Source of the DNA: an uncultured Clostridia bacterium
GTDB lineage: Bacteria > Bacillota > Clostridia > Oscillospirales > Acutalibacteraceae
Reading direction: 5' to 3'
Assembly: GCA_946566955.1 (NCBI GenBank)
Contig: CAMNXD010000007.1
Span: 1 to 57,909 of the forward strand
DNA length: 57,909 nucleotides
The notes under the pieces are model-generated. The model ran no database searches, was not told the DNA's origin, and saw only the letters and a program-made list of their open reading frames with translations. Position numbers and translations under genes: made by a program. Positions 48,032 through 56,873 of this stretch are shown piece by piece (the first letter of the stretch is position 1; every line of letters begins with the position of its first letter).

Positions 48032-49789
48032 ATGTTAGAAAATAAGTACCGTGGTGAATACTGTGGAAAAATTACGGAGGCAATGATAGGCAAAAAGTTA
48101 CGTCTTGCAGGGTGGATCGAGAATATTAGAGACCATGGAGGCATAACTTTTGTTGATTTAAGAGATCACTATGGATGCGTACAAGTGGTTTTTAATAGTG
48201 CTGAGATGGTAAAAAATCTTTCGCGCGAAAGCGCTGTTTCGGTTTTTGGAGAAGTTACTAGAAGATCGGAAGAAAATATTAATCCCAAGCTAAAAACAGG
48301 AATGGTAGAAATTAAATGCGAAAGTATAGAAGTTGTTGGAAAGTGTGCGTCTATGCTTCCTTTTGAGGTAACGGACTCTCTTGAAACTCGCGAAGATTTA
48401 AGACTAAAATATAGATTTCTAGACCTTAGAAATCCAAAGGTTCACAGTAAAATTTCACTTCGTTCTGAGGTTCTTCACTTTTTAAGAAATAAAATGCATG
48501 AACTTGGGTTTACTGAAATTCAAACTCCTTTGCTTTCAGCGTCATCGCCGGAAGGAGCAAGAGACTATTTAATTCCAAGCAGAAAACACTCAGGAAAATT
48601 TTATGCTTTGCCTCAAGCTCCTCAAATATTTAAACAGCTTTTGATGGTCTCCGGCTTTGACAGGTACTTTCAAATAGCTCCGTGCTTTAGGGACGAAGAC
48701 GCTCGTGCAGACAGGTCGCCTGGAGAATTTTATCAGCTTGATTTTGAGATGTCGTTTGTCACTCAAGAAGATGTATTTAAAGTGAGTGAAGAGATTATAT
48801 ACGACACCTTTACAAAATTTTCGGATAAGAAAATATCTCAAAAACCATTTTTAAAAATTCCGTATTCTCAAGCGATGCTCGAATATGGTACTGATAAACC
48901 AGACCTTAGAAACCCATTAAAAATAGTTGATATAACAGATATATTCGAAAATTCCGGATTTGCAGCCTTTGAAGGTAAAACTGTTCGAGCTATAACGGTC
49001 CCAGGCTGCGCAAGTCAGCCTCGTAAGTTCTTTGATAAAATGCAGGACTATGCACTGGAAATCGGAATGAAAGGTCTTGGATATATAAAAATAAATGAAG
49101 ATTTAGAATTTAGCGGCCCTATAAATAAATTTATTCCTCAAGAAAAGCGAGATTTGCTTTCTAGTCGCTGCAATATTTTGCCTGGAAGTGTTGTTTACTT
49201 TATTGCTGATGAAGAAAGTAAAGCTGCAAAGTTTGCAGGTCAGATTCGAACTGAGCTTGGAAAACGCTTAAATCTTATTGATAAAAGTAAAATGGAATTT
49301 TGCTTTGTTGTTGACTTCCCCATGTATGAACTCGACGAAGAAACGAATAAAGTTATATTTACGCATAACCCTTTTTCGATGCCTCAAGGTGGGCTCGATG
49401 CACTTTTAAATAAAAATCCTTTAGAAATACTTGCATATCAGTACGACCTTGTTTGCAACGGAATAGAGCTTTCCTCGGGAGCAGTTAGAAATCACGATCC
49501 AAAAATAATGTTAAAAGCTTTCGAGATTGCTGGTTACACGGAAGAAGATATACTAGAAAAGTTTTCTGCACTTTATAATTCCTTCAAATTTGGAGCACCC
49601 CCTCATGCTGGAATGGCACCAGGTCTTGATCGCATGATAATGCTTCTTTTAGACGAAGAAAATATAAGAGAGATTATAGCATTCCCAATGAATAGTAATG
49701 CTCAAGATGTTTTATTAGGTTCACCAAGTGAAGTTAGTGAGTCTCAGCTTAGAGAAATCCATATAAAAATAAGAGGTCAACATAATTAA
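48032..49789 (+). CDS. aspS: Aspartyl-tRNA synthetase
   Basis: A bacterial-type AspRS of 585 aa: N-terminal OB fold, class II core and the GAD insertion. Motifs include RYRFLDLRNP, FTEIQTPLLSASSPEGARDY, PCFRDEDARADRSPGEFYQLD and PPHAGMAPGLDRMIMLL. AAAGGATGG precedes the ATG. The gatCAB genes follow at once; this suggests that the enzyme may be non-discriminating and also make Asp-tRNA-Asn for GatCAB to amidate. That is an inference from order. Confidence 0.95.
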   Translation: MLENKYRGEYCGKITEAMIGKKLRLAGWIENIRDHGGITFVDLRDHYGCVQVVFNSAEMVKNLSRESAVSVFGEVTRRSEENINPKLKTGMVEIKCESIEVVGKCASMLPFEVTDSLETREDLRLKYRFLDLRNPKVHSKISLRSEVLHFLRNKMHELGFTEIQTPLLSASSPEGARDYLIPSRKHSGKFYALPQAPQIFKQLLMVSGFDRYFQIAPCFRDEDARADRSPGEFYQLDFEMSFVTQEDVFKVSEEIIYDTFTKFSDKKISQKPFLKIPYSQAMLEYGTDKPDLRNPLKIVDITDIFENSGFAAFEGKTVRAITVPGCASQPRKFFDKMQDYALEIGMKGLGYIKINEDLEFSGPINKFIPQEKRDLLSSRCNILPGSVVYFIADEESKAAKFAGQIRTELGKRLNLIDKSKMEFCFVVDFPMYELDEETNKVIFTHNPFSMPQGGLDALLNKNPLEILAYQYDLVCNGIELSSGAVRNHDPKIMLKAFEIAGYTEEDILEKFSALYNSFKFGAPPHAGMAPGLDRMIMLLLDEENIREIIAFPMNSNAQDVLLGSPSEVSESQLREIHIKIRGQHN

Positions 49790-49804
49790 AAGTGGAGGGT
49801 TTTT

Positions 49805-50083
49805 ATGATTACTAAAAAAGATATAATGGAGATTTCAAGTCTTTCAAAGCTTTATTTAAGCGAAAATGAAATTAATACGGCTATTAATGATATTTCTTCT
49901 ATGGTTAAGTTTGTAAGTCAAGTTAATTCTGTAGATGCTTCTTTTGAGCCTTTGGAATCTATAAATGAAGTGACTAATTCTTTTCGCGATGATAAAATAG
50001 TTAACTCTTTCCCTCGTGAAGAAGTTCTTGAAAATGCTCAAGGGGGAAAAGAAGGCTTTTTTTGCGTAGAAAAAGCCAGATAA
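49805..50083 (+). CDS. gatC: Asp/Glu-tRNA amidotransferase subunit C
   Basis: The small subunit (92 aa) that stabilises GatA-GatB. Typical features are ITKKDIMEISSLSKLYLSEN at the N-terminus, the FVSQVNSVD segment and the ...REEVLENAQ C-terminal region. GTGGAGGG precedes the ATG, 15 bases after aspS. Confidence 0.92.
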   Translation: MITKKDIMEISSLSKLYLSENEINTAINDISSMVKFVSQVNSVDASFEPLESINEVTNSFRDDKIVNSFPREEVLENAQGGKEGFFCVEKAR

Positions 50084-50112
50084 TAATTTAGCTTAAGGGG
50101 TGGAATTAAAAA

Positions 50113-51579
50113 ATGTGTAGTAGATCGGTTATAAAAAAAATAAATAAGCTTCTTTTAAGTAAAGAACTTTCTTGCAAAGAATTGACGGAAAATTATTTAA
50201 ATCAAATTAGCTCTAGCTCTCTTAATGCTTATATTACAGTTTGCAAAGACAAAGCTTTAAAATCTGCAGAAAAGGTTGATGAAAAAATACGCTCCGGTGA
50301 AAAACTCGAACTTCTCGAGGGAATTCCAATGACCCTCAAAGATAATATCTCCACTAAAGCAATCGAGACTACCTGTGGGTCGAGAATTTTAAAGGGCTAC
50401 AAACCCATTTATAATGCCACCGTGTGGAATACTCTTAAAAGTAAAAACTCAGTCTTGCTGGGCAAAACTAACATGGACGAATTTGCAATGGGCTCTTCTT
50501 GCGAGACTTCATTTATAGGGGGAGCAAAAAATCCTCACAATTTAAACTATGTATCGGGCGGTAGCTCCGGTGGAGTTGCATCAGCAGTAGCTGGAAATAT
50601 TGCAGCATACGGTCTTGGATCAGATACCGGTGGTTCGGTACGGCAGCCGTCTAGTTTTTGCGGACTTGTAGGGCTCAAGCCTACATATGGGTCAGTGTCG
50701 AGATATGGTTTAGTGGCGTACGCTTCTAGCTTTGATCAAATAGGTCCTATTGCCAAAACTGTTGAAGATGCTGCGATTGTATTTGATGAAATCGCTAAGT
50801 ATGACCCTTTAGACTCTACCTCGAATCCAAAAGCAAATTCACTTAAAACTTATGAATCTCTAACTAAAAGTGTTAAAGGACTAAAAATAGGTATTCCTAA
50901 AGAGTACTATGATGGCATAGACGAAGAGGTTCGTAAATCTTTAGAAAAAGCGCTTGAGCACTATAAATCACTGGGCTGCGAAATTAAAGAATTTAGTATT
51001 CCAGAAGTCAAGGCGGCTTTACCCGTGTACTATATTTTAGCGTGTGCGGAAGCTTCTTCAAATCTTTCAAGATTTGACGGCATAAGGTATGGCTATAAAA
51101 CTTCACATTACACGGATGTAAACGAGATGATTTCTAAAACTCGAAGCGAAGGATTCGGAGCAGAGGTTAAGCGCAGGATACTACTTGGAAACTACGTTTT
51201 AAGTTCTGGTTACTATGATGCATATTACAAAAAAGCACAAAATCTAAGGGGTTTAATTTCTAGGGCATTTGATAAAGCATTTAATACGTTTGATATACTT
51301 TTAACTCCAACTTCACCTGTTACGGCTTTTCCTGCAAACAAAAAATATAGTAGTCCGGATGAAGCGTATCTTTGCGATATATGTACTGTACCGGTGAATA
51401 TAGCAGGACTTCCGGGGGTATCTATTCCTTGTGGCTTTGACTCCAATGATTTACCTATAGGGATGCAGCTTATAGGAAAGAAGTTTTCAGAAGCAAAAAT
51501 TTTAAATGCAGCTCATCAATTTGAACTAGTGACGAATTTTAATTATATAAAAACGCCAAGTATGGGGGTAAAAATATGA
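50113..51579 (+). CDS. gatA: Asp/Glu-tRNA amidotransferase subunit A
   Basis: The amidase subunit, 488 aa, which releases ammonia from glutamine. The amidase-signature triad Ser-cisSer-Lys is visible: Lys in IPMTLKDNIS, and the two Ser in YVSGGSSGGVASAVAGN and GLGSDTGGSVRQPSSF. AAGGGGTGG precedes the ATG. The stop overlaps the gatB start in ATGA. Confidence 0.95.
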   Translation: MCSRSVIKKINKLLLSKELSCKELTENYLNQISSSSLNAYITVCKDKALKSAEKVDEKIRSGEKLELLEGIPMTLKDNISTKAIETTCGSRILKGYKPIYNATVWNTLKSKNSVLLGKTNMDEFAMGSSCETSFIGGAKNPHNLNYVSGGSSGGVASAVAGNIAAYGLGSDTGGSVRQPSSFCGLVGLKPTYGSVSRYGLVAYASSFDQIGPIAKTVEDAAIVFDEIAKYDPLDSTSNPKANSLKTYESLTKSVKGLKIGIPKEYYDGIDEEVRKSLEKALEHYKSLGCEIKEFSIPEVKAALPVYYILACAEASSNLSRFDGIRYGYKTSHYTDVNEMISKTRSEGFGAEVKRRILLGNYVLSSGYYDAYYKKAQNLRGLISRAFDKAFNTFDILLTPTSPVTAFPANKKYSSPDEAYLCDICTVPVNIAGLPGVSIPCGFDSNDLPIGMQLIGKKFSEAKILNAAHQFELVTNFNYIKTPSMGVKI

Positions 51580-52994
51580 AATATGAGTTAGTTGTAGGTT
51601 TAGAAACTCATGTGGAACTTGCGACCAAAACAAAGATCTTTTGTAGTTGCGCTAACGATTTCGGAGCTTCACCAAATACGCATTGCTGTCCGATATGTAT
51701 TGGCCACCCTGGAACTCTTCCGAAGATAAATAGAGAAGTTGTGAATCTTGCCATCAAGGCAGGCCTTGCAACGAACTGCACTATAAACTTTAGGTCCAAG
51801 ATGGATAGAAAAAACTATGTTTATCCCGATTTAGCTAAAGCTTATCAAATTTCTCAGTACGATTTACCTATTTGTAAAAATGGCTATATTGAGCTTTCGA
51901 GTGGAAAAAAGATAAGAATAAATCGAATCCATATGGAAGAGGACGCTGGAAAGCTAGCTTATAAACCTTCGGAAATTTATATAGACTATAATCGAGGCGG
52001 AGTACCTTTAATTGAGATTGTAACCGAACCAGATATAAGCTCCTCTGAAGAAGCAAAGGAATATGTGGAGAAGCTGCAAAACATTTTAAGGTATGCAGGA
52101 GTTTCGGACTGCAAAATGCAGGAAGGATCTATGAGATGTGACGTCAATATTTCGGTTAAACCTTTTGGAAGTAATAGTCTTGGAACCCGTACAGAAATAA
52201 AAAATATGAACTCCGTCACCTTTATGACTAAAGCCATTGATTATGAATACGAAAGACAAATTGATGTTTTAGAAGATGGAGGAAAAGTGGTTCAGCAAAC
52301 GCTTCGCTACAATGAGTCTAAAAGCTCTACGGAAAGTATGCGAGAAAAAGAAGATGCTCATGATTACCGCTATTTCGGAGATCCAGATTTAGTGGAAATA
52401 ATTTTAAGTTCTGAGGATGTTGAAAAAATTAAAAAGTCCTTACCAGAAATGCCCGAAAGCAGGTTTAAAAGGTACACTGAGACTTTAGGTATATCTGAGG
52501 CTGACGCCGATTTACTTACTAAATACAAAAATGTTGCTGATTTTTTTGAAGCTGCATCAAAGGAGATTAAGTCCCCAAAAATAGTTTCTAATTTTATTAT
52601 AGGAGAAATTTTTAGAAGTATCGAGACGGAGTCAGAAAAGGAAAATTTTGATATTTCAATAACCCCTGTTCAGCTCGAGGAACTTGTAAAGCTAGTTGAG
52701 CTAAATAAAATCAATATGAATTTAGCAAAAAAGACTTTAGCGAAAATGCTTAAAACAGGTAAAGGAGTCGGCGAATTTATTTCCGAAAGCGATATGCAAG
52801 GAATTTCCAAAGAGGAAGTTGAGCGCCTCTGCAAAGATGCCGTTAAAAATAACGAATCTGCCGTTAAAGACTATGTTTCCGGTAAAGAAAAAGCCCTCAA
52901 GGCAATTTTAGGAAGCGTAATGAGGCAAACTAAAGGTCGTGGAAATGCTCAAGAAATAGAAAAAAAATTGGTTGAATTAATTAAAAACACTTGA
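51576..52994 (+). CDS. gatB: Asp/Glu-tRNA amidotransferase subunit B
   Basis: The kinase/transferase subunit, 472 aa, which activates the misacylated tRNA and adds ammonia. The GLETHVEL start, the Zn-type CSCANDFGASPNTHCCPIC segment, MEEDAGKL, NRGGVPLIEIVTEPD and the C-terminal YqeY-like tail are all present. Translationally coupled to gatA. The promoter of the following gene overlaps its stop codon. Confidence 0.95.
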   Translation: MKYELVVGLETHVELATKTKIFCSCANDFGASPNTHCCPICIGHPGTLPKINREVVNLAIKAGLATNCTINFRSKMDRKNYVYPDLAKAYQISQYDLPICKNGYIELSSGKKIRINRIHMEEDAGKLAYKPSEIYIDYNRGGVPLIEIVTEPDISSSEEAKEYVEKLQNILRYAGVSDCKMQEGSMRCDVNISVKPFGSNSLGTRTEIKNMNSVTFMTKAIDYEYERQIDVLEDGGKVVQQTLRYNESKSSTESMREKEDAHDYRYFGDPDLVEIILSSEDVEKIKKSLPEMPESRFKRYTETLGISEADADLLTKYKNVADFFEAASKEIKSPKIVSNFIIGEIFRSIETESEKENFDISITPVQLEELVKLVELNKINMNLAKKTLAKMLKTGKGVGEFISESDMQGISKEEVERLCKDAVKNNESAVKDYVSGKEKALKAILGSVMRQTKGRGNAQEIEKKLVELIKNT

Positions 52995-53018
52995 CTTTTA
53001 CAAATAAGTTTATATAAT
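52991..53018 (+). promoter_or_regulatory. Promoter of GG-leader gene 5
   Basis: TTGACT at 52991-52996 (overlapping the gatB stop), 16-base spacer, TATAAT at 53013-53018. Confidence 0.75.
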
Positions 53019-53024
53019 ATATTT

Positions 53025-53056
53025 ATATCGCTGCTACTGATATTTGGCAGTGATAT
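53025..53056 (+). promoter_or_regulatory. 5' leader hairpin of GG-leader gene 5
   Basis: ATATCGCTGC pairs with GCAGTGATAT over a 12-base loop (one G-U pair) and starts about seven bases after the -10 box. Confidence 0.65.
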
Positions 53057-53094
53057 TTTAAAAGCAAATAAAAATTTTTGGGAGGTAATATTTT

Positions 53095-53397
53095 ATGGAT
53101 GAAAACAAAGAAATTAGATCATTAAATGAAGACGAAGTTGAAAAAGTAAGCGGTGGACAACTTAGCGATGAAGAACTTAGAGAGTTCTTTCCGCGTACTG
53201 AGTATCCAGAGGTTGCAAAAAGAAATTTTAAAGTTGCAGTATGTAAAAAGTGCGGTAAAAGATTTGTGCGGAATACAACCCTAACTCATATAGATCCGGA
53301 CGGAGGGTGTAAAATAAATAATATAAAGCAGGAGCACTGCGAACCGTGCGCGAACGAAATAATATACAGCGATCCCTCTATTTTTAAAGCAAAATAG
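53095..53397 (+). CDS. Double-glycine-leader peptide 5 with zinc-ribbon-like cysteines
   Basis: A 100-aa precursor with leader MDENKEIRSLNEDEVEKVSGG; the mature 79 residues begin QLSDEELREFFPRTEYPEVA. Inside, CKKCGKRF and CEPCANEI give a C-x2-C...C-x2-C pattern like a small zinc ribbon, with an extra Cys between. This combination of an export leader with a zinc-ribbon body is not a bacteriocin class I know. GGGAGG precedes the ATG. A damaged copy follows directly. Confidence 0.78.
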   Translation: MDENKEIRSLNEDEVEKVSGGQLSDEELREFFPRTEYPEVAKRNFKVAVCKKCGKRFVRNTTLTHIDPDGGCKINNIKQEHCEPCANEIIYSDPSIFKAK

Positions 53398-53421
53398 AGA
53401 AGAAGATAAACGGGGGGATAA

Positions 53422-53646
53422 CTTAGTGCCAAAGAAGTTAAAGAATTCTTTCCAGGCACTGAGTATCCTAGAGTCTATAAAACTAGTTATGCAGTCGAAG
53501 TATGTAAAAAGTATGGTAAAAGATTTGTGCGGAATACGAACATATTTTATGAGATGTCGGAAGAAGGGCGGGAAAGATATCGTCTACGTCAGGAGTGCTG
53601 TGAAGAGTGCGCGAACGAAATAATGAATAAAGAATTCCCTTTATAG
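53422..53646 (+). pseudogene. Leaderless duplicate of GG-leader peptide 5
   Basis: An open frame of 74 codons that aligns along the mature part of the preceding peptide (EFFPGTEYPRV, VCKKYGKRFVRNT, ECCEECANEI). It has no leader and no usable start codon: an in-frame TAA stands immediately before it, and the first ATG/GTG inside is far downstream. One zinc-type Cys has become Tyr. The duplication copied only the 3' part of the gene. A GTG at 53426 preceded by GGGGGG is in another frame. It may serve as donor sequence for recombination, or be dead. Confidence 0.75.
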
Positions 53647-54000
53647 GTAGTAAAAGGAGTAAATAAGATTTTGAAAGAGTGATTGTACCTAATAGCTTAA
53701 CCGATTTATACATGATTTTTTTAAAAAGTTTACTGCTAAATTTTACGTGCAGTGTTTGTGCAAAAGTGACTTTAAAAGTTGGATATATTGAAGCGTAATA
53801 GTTTAAAATGGAATTTGTTATAGAAAAATTTGTAATAAAAAGCTTATTTTATAAAAATTTGAAGCGTACTGTTGAAAAGTTTTTGCTTTTGTTGTATACT
53901 AAACATGTATGCAATTTAAATGCATGCTATCGGGGTCATTAGCATAATGATTACTGGTTAGTTATAACTTATTTTGCCTATTTTTTACGGGAGGAATCTT
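53647..54000. other. Intergenic region with the efp promoter
   Basis: About 350 bases without a gene. TTGAAA at 53872-53877, 17-base spacer and TATACT at 53895-53900 form a good promoter for efp. A short ATGCAATTTAAATGCAT palindrome lies at about 53909-53925. Confidence 0.7.
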
Positions 54001-54558
54001 ATGTTATCTGCAGGAGATTTTAGGAATGGTTCCACATTTGAAATTGATGGAAATGTAGTCTCAATCGTTGAGTTTCAGCACGTTAAGCCGGGGAAAGGAG
54101 CAGCTTTTGTTAGAGCTAAAATAAAAAACGTTATCACAGGAGCAGTAACTGAGCGCACGTTTAATCCTAATGATAAATATCCGGAAGCATTTATTGAGAA
54201 AAAAGATATGCAATATCTTTATAGCGACGGGGACCTTTATTATTTTATGGACAATGATACCTTTGAGCAAATACCTATTAGTTCATCGATTTTAGGTGAT
54301 GGCTTTAAATTCGTTAAAGAAAATATGACTTGCAAAGTGCTTTCCTACAAATCAAATGCATTTTGTGTAGAGCCACCTTTATTCGTAGAACTTGTTGTGA
54401 CCGAAACCGATGCTGGTTTTAAAGGAGACACCGCTACCAATGCCACTAAATCTGCTACCTTGGAAACTGGCGCACAAATTAAGGTTCCGCTCTTTATTGA
54501 AGAAGGAGAAAAGATAAGAGTAGATACTCGCACCAGTGAATATATAGAGCGAGCATAA
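54001..54558 (+). CDS. efp: Translation elongation factor P
   Basis: EF-P relieves ribosome stalling at polyproline. The 185-aa protein has three beta-barrel domains. The modified-loop position is in [15 protein letters not shown], where Lys at the tip is the usual modification site. GGGAGG precedes the ATG at 54001, which matches the family N-terminus [10 protein letters not shown]. The longer upstream frame is rejected. The next gene follows after 34 bases. Confidence 0.95.
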   Translation: MLSAGDFRNGSTFEIDGNVVSIVEFQHVKPGKGAAFVRAKIKNVITGAVTERTFNPNDKYPEAFIEKKDMQYLYSDGDLYYFMDNDTFEQIPISSSILGDGFKFVKENMTCKVLSYKSNAFCVEPPLFVELVVTETDAGFKGDTATNATKSATLETGAQIKVPLFIEEGEKIRVDTRTSEYIERA

Positions 54559-54592
54559 CAATATTATTATTAATTTTTAGGAGGAATTTTAA

Positions 54593-55099
54593 ATGACTAT
54601 CAAAGAGCAAGCAGCATACTTAAAAGGAATGTTATCTGGTCTGGATTTAGATGAAGAAAGTGGTGAAACTAAATTACTAAAGGGTATCGTGGATTTACTT
54701 CATAATATGTCTATTTCCTTTGAAGACTTAGAAGAAGATATGGATGGGGTTTTAGAGCAACTTGAGGTTATGGATGAAGACTTATCTGCAGTAGAGTGCA
54801 AACTAGGAGGAAATAGCTGTAAATGCTGCGACTGTGATGATAATGATAACTGCTATGAAGTAATTTGCCCCAAGTGCGATGAAAAAATCTGTTTGTGTGA
54901 GGATTCGCTGCTCGATGAAGAAATGAACTGTCCTAACTGCGGAGAGTTACTAGAGTTTGATTTAGAAGAGCTTGGCAATGAATGTTGCTGCGACTGTGGC
55001 TGCGATTGCGGTGACGAATGTAATTGCGATGAAAATTGCAGCTGTGACTGCGACGAAAGTTGTGAATGCCATTCCAAGAAATCAAAAGATAAAAAATAA
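54593..55099 (+). CDS. CD1247-type protein with zinc ribbons and Cys-rich tail
   Basis: A 168-aa acidic protein. Residues 1-65 match the CD1247 N-terminal domain seen after efp in many Clostridia (KEQAAYLKGMLSGLDLDEES). A zinc-ribbon pair follows (CPKCDEKICLC, CPNCGELL). The C-terminal tail from about residue 128 has 13 cysteines in about 31 residues, alternating with Asp, Gly and Glu, like a metallothionein. AGGAGG precedes the ATG. Function is unknown; metal binding is likely. Confidence 0.85.
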   Translation: MTIKEQAAYLKGMLSGLDLDEESGETKLLKGIVDLLHNMSISFEDLEEDMDGVLEQLEVMDEDLSAVECKLGGNSCKCCDCDDNDNCYEVICPKCDEKICLCEDSLLDEEMNCPNCGELLEFDLEELGNECCCDCGCDCGDECNCDENCSCDCDESCECHSKKSKDKK

Positions 55100-55145
55100 A
55101 CGTAAAAATAAATAGTCTTAATCTGGATTATTTTTAGTACGTAAA

Positions 55146-55180
55146 TGTGCAACTAGTTTAATTCCAGTTGCACATATTTT
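55146..55180 (+). terminator. Terminator after the CD1247-type gene
   Basis: A 9-bp perfect stem TGTGCAACT/AGTTGCACA with an 11-base loop, followed by TATTTTAT. Confidence 0.8.
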
Positions 55181-55223
55181 ATGGTAGGAAATAGAAAACT
55201 GCTTCTAAGAAGGGACTGTTTAA

Positions 55224-56060
55224 ATGAAATGCATTAAGAGTATAATTAAGCTTTGCGGAGCAGTTTGCGGTATTGGATTGGCACTCTTGCTCACGGGCTG
55301 CTCTAGAAATACTGAAGCTTCTAAAGATAAGCTGAAAGTAGGAATGGAATGTTCATACGCTCCTTTCAATTGGATTCAACCTAACTTTGAAGAAAAAGCT
55401 GTAAAAATTTCAGGTGGGTGGTATGCTAGTGGATATGATGTTTACATTGCCCAGCATATTGCCAAGTGTTTAGGAAAAGAATTAGAAATCGTTAAAGTTG
55501 AATGGGATGGACTTCTTCCTTCTTTGACTTCCGGTAAAATAGATGCAATTATAGCAGGTATGTCTGCTACTGAAGAGAGAAAGCAATCAATCGATTTTAC
55601 AGACAGTTATTATAATTCTCATATAGTTATAGTTTTAAAAAAGGGTAGCAGATATGAAAACGCAAAGAGTATAGATGAATTTGCGGGGGCTAAAGTTACT
55701 GGACAAATAGGAACTTTGCACTACAATTTTATTGATCAAATGAAGGGCGCGGATAAGCAAGTTCCTATGGACGATTTTTCGTCTATTATTTCATCTTTAA
55801 ATGCCGGAAAGATTGATTGTTATGTAAGCGAAAAACCTGCTGCCTTGACGGCAGTGCATATGAATCCAAGTTTGACCTATATAGACTTTGAGGAAGGTAA
55901 AGGTTTTAAATATTCTCAAGAGGACGTACAAATCGCAATTGGAATTCGAAAGGGTAGCAGTTTAAAAGATAAGCTAAATGAAGTACTTGCAGACATAAGC
56001 GAAGAAACAAAAAATGAATTAATGGAAAAAGCAGTAAAAAAATCTTGCATAGTGGATTAA
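55224..56060 (+). CDS. Polar amino acid ABC transporter, substrate-binding lipoprotein
   Basis: A 278-aa extracytoplasmic solute-binding protein (SBP family 3). The signal peptide ends in the lipobox LLTGC (Cys at about residue 26), so the mature protein is lipid-anchored. LKVGMECSYAPFNWIQ opens the binding domain and DAIIAGMSATEERKQSIDFT is the family motif. GGGAC precedes the ATG weakly. First gene of a complete importer; the amino acid is not determined. Confidence 0.92.
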   Translation: MKCIKSIIKLCGAVCGIGLALLLTGCSRNTEASKDKLKVGMECSYAPFNWIQPNFEEKAVKISGGWYASGYDVYIAQHIAKCLGKELEIVKVEWDGLLPSLTSGKIDAIIAGMSATEERKQSIDFTDSYYNSHIVIVLKKGSRYENAKSIDEFAGAKVTGQIGTLHYNFIDQMKGADKQVPMDDFSSIISSLNAGKIDCYVSEKPAALTAVHMNPSLTYIDFEEGKGFKYSQEDVQIAIGIRKGSSLKDKLNEVLADISEETKNELMEKAVKKSCIVD

Positions 56061-56106
56061 ACCGCTAAAATTTAATTTAGTTATTAAGAAAGCGAGGGAT
56101 TAAATT

Positions 56107-56859
56107 ATGGAAAAAACTTTTTTTTCGTGGATTGTTTTTATATTACAAAACTACGGTACATGGTTTTTAAGAGGTTTATATGTAACCTTGCTCATATCAT
56201 TTATAGGGACAGCAGTTGGATTTTTAATTGGCATAGCTTTAGGGTCTTTGAGAGAAACTCCACTGCCAAGCAAGGGTTTTAAGAGATTTTTTGGAATTAT
56301 TCTTAACTTTGCCATAACTTTATATGTTGAAGTTTTTAGAGGAACTCCTATGATGGTTCAAGCGATAGTAATGTACTTTGGGATGCAAGAATTTATGGGG
56401 ATTAATTTTAGTCCCACTGTAGCAGGACTTATAATCGTGTCTATAAACACAGGTGCTTATATGGTGGAACTAGTAAGAGGCGGAATCGAAAGCATTGATT
56501 CTGGTCAAATGGAAGCGGCAAAGTCTATAGGAATGAGTCATTGGCAAGCAATGATATACATAATTTTACCTCAGACTATTAGAAACATTCTTCCTGCAAC
56601 ATGTAATGAGCTTATTATAAATATTAAAGATACTTCTGTTTTAAACGTTATATCCGTAACGGAGTTATTTTTTGTGACGAAGTCGATAAAAGGAGCTATA
56701 TACCGTACTTATGAAACGTTTATAATTGTGGCGATTATATACTTTATTTTAACTCTCATTGTTACGAGGCTAGTAAGATGCTTAGAAAAACATATGGATG
56801 GATCTAAAGAGTTTAATCCCGAATTATCAGTAGATTCAAGTGCTTGTTTAAAGAAATAG
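56107..56859 (+). CDS. Polar amino acid ABC transporter, permease
   Basis: A 250-aa HisM/GlnP-type permease with about five membrane helices. It carries the PAAT motif EVFRGTPMMVQ and the EAA loop EAAKSIGMSHWQAMIYIILPQ, which contacts the ATPase. GCGAGGG precedes the ATG, 46 bases after the binding protein. A single permease gene implies a homodimeric pore. Confidence 0.93.
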   Translation: MEKTFFSWIVFILQNYGTWFLRGLYVTLLISFIGTAVGFLIGIALGSLRETPLPSKGFKRFFGIILNFAITLYVEVFRGTPMMVQAIVMYFGMQEFMGINFSPTVAGLIIVSINTGAYMVELVRGGIESIDSGQMEAAKSIGMSHWQAMIYIILPQTIRNILPATCNELIINIKDTSVLNVISVTELFFVTKSIKGAIYRTYETFIIVAIIYFILTLIVTRLVRCLEKHMDGSKEFNPELSVDSSACLKK

Positions 56860-56873
56860 GGTGAATTAAAGAG

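Noticed and set aside
53426-53623. GTG-started frame of 65 codons after GG peptide 5
   Set aside because: It is out of phase with the clear homology to the preceding peptide; the in-phase reading is the meaningful one.
54853-55152. Minus-strand Ser/Gln-rich frame
   Set aside because: It is the antisense shadow of the Cys/Asp codons in the CD1247-type gene.
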